Shown piece by piece: positions 59,940-64,000 of a DNA stretch of 64,000 nucleotides. Origin of the DNA: Candidatus Allofournierella pullicola (GTDB lineage Bacteria > Bacillota > Clostridia > Oscillospirales > Ruminococcaceae). Position numbers and translations under genes: made by a program. Position 1 is the first letter of the stretch; the number at the start of each line of letters is the position of its first letter. The notes below the pieces were generated by a model. The model made no database searches. It saw only the letters and a program-made list of their open reading frames with translations, and was not told where the DNA came from. The stretch spans positions 124,001 through 188,000 of the forward strand of contig DXFW01000020.1 of the NCBI GenBank assembly GCA_019114225.1, read 5' to 3'.

Positions 59940-60548
59940 TCACCACCACCCCGTGGCGCAGGTGAATTCGCCCCCCACCTCGCCGGAATCCGCCCGCTGA
60001 AGCAGGCTGAAGGCCACCTCGAATTCGTTGCGGTACATGGTGGCCAGGGTGATGTCGTCGTCCTTGTAGAGCTGGCTGGCCATGTAAAGCGGCAGCAGCA
60101 CCGCCACCTCCGGGTCCAGAGGCAGCTCCTCATCGTCGGGCGTCGCGTGGGTCACCGGCTGGGGCCAGGCATTGTAATAGAGCGCCAGCGGCCCGCCCGG
60201 CTGGCCGGTCAGGACCAGATACCGCCCCGCCACCAGCTTTGCACCCCGCACCGGCACCGGCGCGCCCGTCTCATCGAAGGCATAGAGTTCCAGCTGTTCG
60301 ACCCGGTAAAGGTCGGGCACGGCCACCGCCAGGTCCACCGTGCGTGTCTCCCCCTCGGCCCCCGCCTCGAACTCATGGCAGCGGCGCAGGTATTTGCCCG
60401 CCGTGCACAAAAGCTGCAGCCCCTCGTTGGCCGCCTGAGGCATGGCGTTGATGTATTCGCTGACGCTGTCGTCCGCTTCATTGACGGTCAGGCCCTCGGC
60501 GCTGAACATCTTCTGCAGCGTCGCCAGCTTCACTTCCTTCCAGGTCAC
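59940..60548 (-). CDS. Phage head-tail adaptor-like protein
   Basis: A 202-residue protein: MTWKEVKLATLQKMFSAEGL, then a helical part with YINAMPQAANEGLQLL and a C-terminal helix pair (VAVLLPLYMASQLYKDDDI). Size and position after the portal suggest a connector of the T7 gp11 type. The start is GTG 60548, overlapping the portal stop, with AAGGAGG 6 nt upstream. Confidence 0.72.
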   Translation of the reverse strand: MTWKEVKLATLQKMFSAEGLTVNEADDSVSEYINAMPQAANEGLQLLCTAGKYLRRCHEFEAGAEGETRTVDLAVAVPDLYRVEQLELYAFDETGAPVPVRGAKLVAGRYLVLTGQPGGPLALYYNAWPQPVTHATPDDEELPLDPEVAVLLPLYMASQLYKDDDITLATMYRNEFEVAFSLLQRADSGEVGGEFTCATGWW

Positions 60549-62431
60549 AGCGTTCCTCCTTCCCGGGGCATGTCCCCCGCCTGCCCCGTCTGCCCGTTCT
60601 CCATCTGCTGGCCCACACTGGCCTTCATGGCCTCGGCGTGGGGGTAGCCGGTCTCGGCCAGCAGGGTCCACAGGCGGTAGAGGCTGGCCGTCTCGCCCAG
60701 CGGCCCAAAGGCCCCCGCCTGATACTTCTGGTCGATCATGCTCCAGAGCGTCTCCCGGTTTGAGGCCAGGTTGGAGGCCGGGTCCACGTCAAAAAGAAAC
60801 TCGTCGTTCCAGTAGAGCTGGCCCGCCGCGTCCCGTTTCAAAAACTCATAGCGGTCGAAATGGGCGTATTCCACCGTGCCGTCCGGCCCGCGCAGGGTCA
60901 TGGGATAGGGCTCGTCGGAATAGGCCAGCATGAACTGGAACATCAGCCGGTAGAGCCGGGCATACGCCTGGTTCTTCATCTCCCGCTTGGACTGCAGCCG
61001 CCCCGCCGACTGATTGGCCGAAAACTGCTTTGCCACGCCGCTGGTGGCAGAGGAGTCATATTTGCCCTGAAACGCGTCGGTAATGCCCAGGGTGCTTTTG
61101 GCCCAGCTGTAGTTCACCTCCAGCATTTGCTGGTCGCGGCTGGTGTCCGGCTGGATATTCAGCACGCTGATGAGGGCCTTGTCCGCCGGGTTTTTCAGGC
61201 GGATGATCTTCAGCTCCCGGTCGGTGGTCTCTATGTTCACCCCCTGGGGCAGGGTCACATAACTGCCGCCCTTGAGCAGCTTTTCCTGGATTTTGGTGCC
61301 GTATTTGTTGATGGCCACCTGCTGGTCCTCCACCGCGTCCACATCGCTGGCGCCCAGCAGCTGGCCGAACAGGCGCACGTTGCGCCGCAGCACCAGCGGA
61401 TAGCTCTTGGGGCTGTAGGCGGGCACCACCGTGGGCCGCACCTCGCCCGGCATAAGGATGACCTCGCCGGTGGCCTCATCCCGCTGGAGGGTGCCGTCCG
61501 GGTTCATCACCGGCTGGGGCGGCCCCTCGCTCACCGCCGCCAGCACCTCGCCGCCGGGCAGGGTGACGTCCCGGGGCAGGGCCTGCTGGCGCACCGGTTC
61601 GCTGCGCACGCTTCTGGCGCCGCACACCGGGCAGCGGGCGGGCCTGCCGCCCTTCGGCGGTTCCACCGGGGTGCCGCACCCGGCGCACACCCACAGGCGG
61701 CGTGCCTGATAATCCTCCATATCCTCCAGGGTCACGTCCCCCACCCAGCTGAAAAGGCCCACGCCTCCCGACGCATTGCGGTAATAGGCGATGTTCTGGG
61801 TCACCAGGCCCTCCACGGTGTCGGCGTCCGCCGACGTGCGGGCGGCAACGTCGCTCTCCCCTTCCTCGGGCAGGCGCACGCCGTAGCGCTGTTCCAGCGC
61901 ACGGCGGCTCTGGCTCACCAGCACAAAGAGGTAGTCCATCTTTTCCAGCTCATACACCCCCGGCTGGGGAATGACCTGCTTGGGATGGCGAAGCTCCACC
62001 GAGAGGTCCCCCATCTGGCAGTGGAAGCCGCCCTCCGGGTCCCACTCCACATGCCAGAAGCCGCCTCCCTGAATGGGCACCGTGCGCTCCTGTTCGTCGT
62101 TCATTTCCTTGAAATTCCGCTGCCTCAACTGCGCCAGCAGCATGGCCTCGATCTTCTTTGCCAGCTGCCGGTCCTCCGGGTGCACCGCTGTCACCCGGGG
62201 CTGAGGGATACTGGCGTCCACCTGGCTCTCGATGAGCTCGTAGATGATGTTGCGCACGTTGCCCGCCGCCTTGGCCGCGCCGCCTCCCGCCGCCGGGATC
62301 TGGCGGGTGCCTTTGTAGCAGTCCTCCCGCCGATCCATCCGCTCCCGCTTTTCGGCGTACTGGCGGCGCGCTTCGTCCAGCCGGGCCTGCCAGAAGGCCC
62401 GCCGGGCCCGTTCTTGTCCTTTCTCCTTCAT
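60545..62431 (-). CDS. Phage portal protein with inserted zinc ribbon
   Basis: A 628-residue portal. The N-terminal part has RRAFWQARLDEARRQYAEKR and NIIYELIESQVDASIPQPRVT; the middle GGFWHVEWDP and the late DQQVAINKYGTKIQEKLL and YSWAKSTLGITDAFQGKY match long podovirus-type portals. Residues about 245-275 carry CAGC and CPVC pairs, a zinc ribbon not expected in portals. It forms the dodecameric DNA gate of the capsid. Start ATG 62431 with GGAGGTG. Confidence 0.82.
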   Translation of the reverse strand: MKEKGQERARRAFWQARLDEARRQYAEKRERMDRREDCYKGTRQIPAAGGGAAKAAGNVRNIIYELIESQVDASIPQPRVTAVHPEDRQLAKKIEAMLLAQLRQRNFKEMNDEQERTVPIQGGGFWHVEWDPEGGFHCQMGDLSVELRHPKQVIPQPGVYELEKMDYLFVLVSQSRRALEQRYGVRLPEEGESDVAARTSADADTVEGLVTQNIAYYRNASGGVGLFSWVGDVTLEDMEDYQARRLWVCAGCGTPVEPPKGGRPARCPVCGARSVRSEPVRQQALPRDVTLPGGEVLAAVSEGPPQPVMNPDGTLQRDEATGEVILMPGEVRPTVVPAYSPKSYPLVLRRNVRLFGQLLGASDVDAVEDQQVAINKYGTKIQEKLLKGGSYVTLPQGVNIETTDRELKIIRLKNPADKALISVLNIQPDTSRDQQMLEVNYSWAKSTLGITDAFQGKYDSSATSGVAKQFSANQSAGRLQSKREMKNQAYARLYRLMFQFMLAYSDEPYPMTLRGPDGTVEYAHFDRYEFLKRDAAGQLYWNDEFLFDVDPASNLASNRETLWSMIDQKYQAGAFGPLGETASLYRLWTLLAETGYPHAEAMKASVGQQMENGQTGQAGDMPREGGTL

Positions 62432-62448
62432 CGTTCACCTCCGTGCAA

Positions 62449-62477
62449 GCGGCGGGGCGCGTTTTGCGCCCCGCCGC
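62449..62477 (-). other. Hairpin between capsid and portal genes
   Basis: GCGGCGGGGCGC pairs perfectly with its complement around a 5-nt loop. There is no T-run, so partial attenuation or RNA processing could set capsid-to-portal ratios. Confidence 0.6.
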
Positions 62478-62495
62478 ACCGTTGGACGGCCCGCG

Positions 62496-63497
62496 TTACG
62501 CGGTGAGCTCGGTGCCCTCCACGCCCTCGCCGCAAACGGCAATGCAGCGCCAGTTGTTGAAGCCCGCGCCGAAACGGGCGCGGCCCTTGATGACGTTGGC
62601 GTCGGTGTTGGGGTCGATGTCACTGCGCACGCTCAGGGGCACGCGGTCCAGCCAGGGCAGGCACTCGTAGTTGTCCTTGAACTGGCTGTCCATCATCAGG
62701 AAATAAGGCTTGCCGCCCAGGGTGGAAGGCAGGTAGGGCCAGACGATGACGTTCCACAGCCCGCACTGGAAGTTGAGGGCGTTGTTGGCGCTGTTCGGGT
62801 CCAGATCGCTGCCCACCGCGGCCAGCACCGCGCGCTTGAGGCTGCCCACGTTGGGGATGATGATGGTGTCCGGGGCGACGTTCAGCAGGTTGCCGTCGTC
62901 GTCGGTGAACATCTGCATTTTCTCCTGCACAGCGTCCAGCGTCTCGGTGGAAAAAGCGCCCTTGAACCGGTTGGACTGGGTCAGGCTTTTTTTGGTGACG
63001 CTGGGGTGGGCGGTGCTGAACAGGGACACACCGTCCGCGCCGGCGGTGGAGTAGCTCTTGCCGCCAAACTTCACCGAAGTGGCAAGGCCCCCGGCGATGA
63101 GGCTGGCGGCAAACTTTTCGCGGGTGCGGTTGTAGCTGGTGGTGAAGATGTTGGCGCGGCTGCGCACCTTGCCGATCTTGGCGTCCTCCACCATCTCCTG
63201 GGTGATCTCAAAACTGGACTTCCAGGTGGTGGGTTCGATCACCTTGGAATAGCCTTCCCGCATGCTGATCTTGGGGTAGGCGCCGTTCTCACCCACGTCC
63301 GCAAAGTCGCCCAGGCTGGTCTCGCTGGTGTACTTTTCGGCGTAGTTTTTGGTGGTGTCCATGCTGAACACCTTGTCCACGGCGCTGAACTGCTGGAAGG
63401 CTTCCACGCCGCTTTCGATCATGGCTTTGATGGGGGCCTGGCTCTTGCCGAACACCGAGTCGGCAACGCCGGACCCCTGGCTGAAGATAATGCTCAT
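62496..63497 (-). CDS. Phage major capsid protein (Mu gpT-like HK97 fold)
   Basis: A 333-residue protein. Features shared with Mu-type major head subunits include YAEKYTSETSLGDFADVGENG, FEITQEMVEDAKIG, LFSTAHPSVTKKSL and PDTIIIPNVGSL. The length is in the usual range (about 300-350). GGAGAGGGAGAG lies before ATG 63497. It is followed by the portal gene after a hairpin; in most phages the order is portal then capsid. Confidence 0.82.
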   Translation of the reverse strand: MSIIFSQGSGVADSVFGKSQAPIKAMIESGVEAFQQFSAVDKVFSMDTTKNYAEKYTSETSLGDFADVGENGAYPKISMREGYSKVIEPTTWKSSFEITQEMVEDAKIGKVRSRANIFTTSYNRTREKFAASLIAGGLATSVKFGGKSYSTAGADGVSLFSTAHPSVTKKSLTQSNRFKGAFSTETLDAVQEKMQMFTDDDGNLLNVAPDTIIIPNVGSLKRAVLAAVGSDLDPNSANNALNFQCGLWNVIVWPYLPSTLGGKPYFLMMDSQFKDNYECLPWLDRVPLSVRSDIDPNTDANVIKGRARFGAGFNNWRCIAVCGEGVEGTELTA

Positions 63498-63515
63498 ACT
63501 CTCCCTCTCCTTTCC

Positions 63516-63899
63516 TTACACAGAGGCTGCCGCAGGCTCAAAGTACCCCCGCACCAGGGTGCCGCCGTCGGCCCAGGTCACGGTGAAGGGGCCGTCCGCG
63601 GTGGTGGTCAGGCCGTCGGCCCCATCGTTCAACTGCAGCGTGGTGCCCATCTTCTCGGCGGCCACAGCGCCGGACGCCTCCGCCTCAAAGATGGTGGTGG
63701 GCAGCGCGCGGATGACGGGGTAATTGCCATCCTCCCGTTTGGGGCCGGCCACAATGCAGAAGGGCTTGTCCGCCGCGCCGCACTTGGCAAGCATGCCGGA
63801 GGCCACCTTGGCCGCGCTGCCCGGGGTCAGTTCCTCCGCGCCGGGCAGATACTCAAAGGGCTCCACGTCACCGATGGCCCGTTTGTAGATACGAAACAT
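63516..63899 (-). CDS. Small phage protein upstream of the capsid, possible decoration protein
   Basis: A 127-residue soluble, beta-rich protein (MFRIYKRAIGDVEPFEYLPG; later GPFTVTWADGGTLVRGYFEP). Its place directly before the capsid gene fits a head decoration or scaffold role, but no motif proves it. AAGGAG lies 9 nt before ATG 63899. Confidence 0.65.
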   Translation of the reverse strand: MFRIYKRAIGDVEPFEYLPGAEELTPGSAAKVASGMLAKCGAADKPFCIVAGPKREDGNYPVIRALPTTIFEAEASGAVAAEKMGTTLQLNDGADGLTTTADGPFTVTWADGGTLVRGYFEPAAASV

Positions 63900-63903
63900 A
63901 CTT

Positions 63904-64000
63904 TCACACTCCTTGCTTGTAGCTGCGGTGGAAGGCCGCGATCTGGGCGCGGGTCCACCGGGGGTTGTACTGGCGGTAGTTGCGGATGATCTCGTCGGTG
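63904..64000 (-). CDS. Partial phage CDS, C-terminal 31 residues only
   Basis: An open frame enters from the right edge and ends at TGA 63904-63906. The visible end includes NYRQYNPRWTRAQIAAFHRS. It overlaps the Shine-Dalgarno of the next gene. Too short to identify; it could be a scaffold, protease or terminase-linked protein. Confidence 0.6.
   Translation of the reverse strand, partial: TDEIIRNYRQYNPRWTRAQIAAFHRSYKQGV

Larger units (their letters stand above)
54238..64000 (-). mobile_element. Prophage late region (podovirus-like), continues past the window
   Basis: A block of phage genes, all minus strand, read from the right edge to the tRNA cluster: small protein, capsid, portal, adaptor, tail-nozzle-like protein, fibre, endolysin, holin and a coiled-coil protein. 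No tape measure, tail-tube or sheath gene is present between head and fibre. The left end abuts tRNA-Thr. Integrase, repressor and terminase are not visible and would lie beyond 64000. Confidence 0.85.

Overview
The window looks like a high-GC member of the endospore-forming Clostridia, probably an Oscillospirales/Ruminococcaceae-type gut Firmicute. The reasons are Firmicute operon orders (mraZ-rsmH-ftsL-pbp-murF-mraY-ftsW; ylxM-ffh-rpsP-khpA-rimM-trmD; mazG-hup-S4-yabP-yabQ-divIC-yabR; spo0A beside spoIVB; cdaA-cdaR), a T-box leader, consensus sigma-A promoters and sporulation genes. Nothing is assembled by homology search; all calls come from reading the sequence.

Layout. 1-7.7 kb (minus): the dcw cell-wall/division cluster, read from a strong promoter carrying three GTGGG MraZ boxes. 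7.8-11.2 kb (minus): a DivIVA-like coiled-coil protein, rsmD, uvrC and ptsH. 11.3-15.1 kb (minus): SRP and translation operon (ylxM, ffh, rpsP, khpA, rimM, trmD) from a perfect TTGACA-17-TATAAT promoter. 15.2-20.3 kb: a divergent cysteine-synthase paralogue (plus), then a THUMP methyltransferase, hpf, a cupin and a CoA-disulfide-reductase/rhodanese protein (minus). 20.4-23.7 kb (minus): the yab sporulation/division cluster. 23.9-37.2 kb (minus): a zinc-ribbon gene and a very long, tightly packed gene train running cdaA-cdaR-flavoprotein-xpaC-like-recJ-relA-dtd-MBL hydrolase-hemZ-udk-like, which places c-di-AMP synthesis and (p)ppGpp metabolism in one apparent transcription unit. 37.2-40.6 kb (minus): an ispDF fusion, spo0A and spoIVB.

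40.7-53.5 kb is mostly plus strand: a small membrane-anchored protein with a HEPN-like RxxxxH motif, tRNA-Leu, a minus-strand collagen-like (probably spore-surface) gene, then the branched-chain amino-acid operon ilvA-ilvB-ilvN-ilvC-ilvD plus a DUF815 ATPase. The ilv operon is preceded by an unusual leader: two T-box stem I/II units in tandem but only one antiterminator/terminator, whose specifier triplets read GUC (Val) and then AUC (Ile). A lipoprotein and a repeat-solenoid protein of unknown function follow.

53.5-54.2 kb holds tRNA-Trp (minus) with a duplicated 3' end, and tRNA-Asp and tRNA-Thr (plus). From 54.2 kb to the right edge lies the late region of a prophage (minus): capsid, portal with an inserted zinc ribbon, adaptor, tail-nozzle-like protein, tail fibre, endolysin, holin and a coiled-coil protein. 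No tape-measure gene lies between head and fibre genes, which suggests a short-tailed (podovirus-like) phage. Its left end abuts tRNA-Thr, a likely attachment site; terminase and integrase, if present, lie outside the window.

The most notable items are the tandem dual-specificity T-box, the joint c-di-AMP/(p)ppGpp gene train, the HEPN-like membrane protein, the zinc-ribbon portal, and a possible pseudoknotted leader in front of rpsP.
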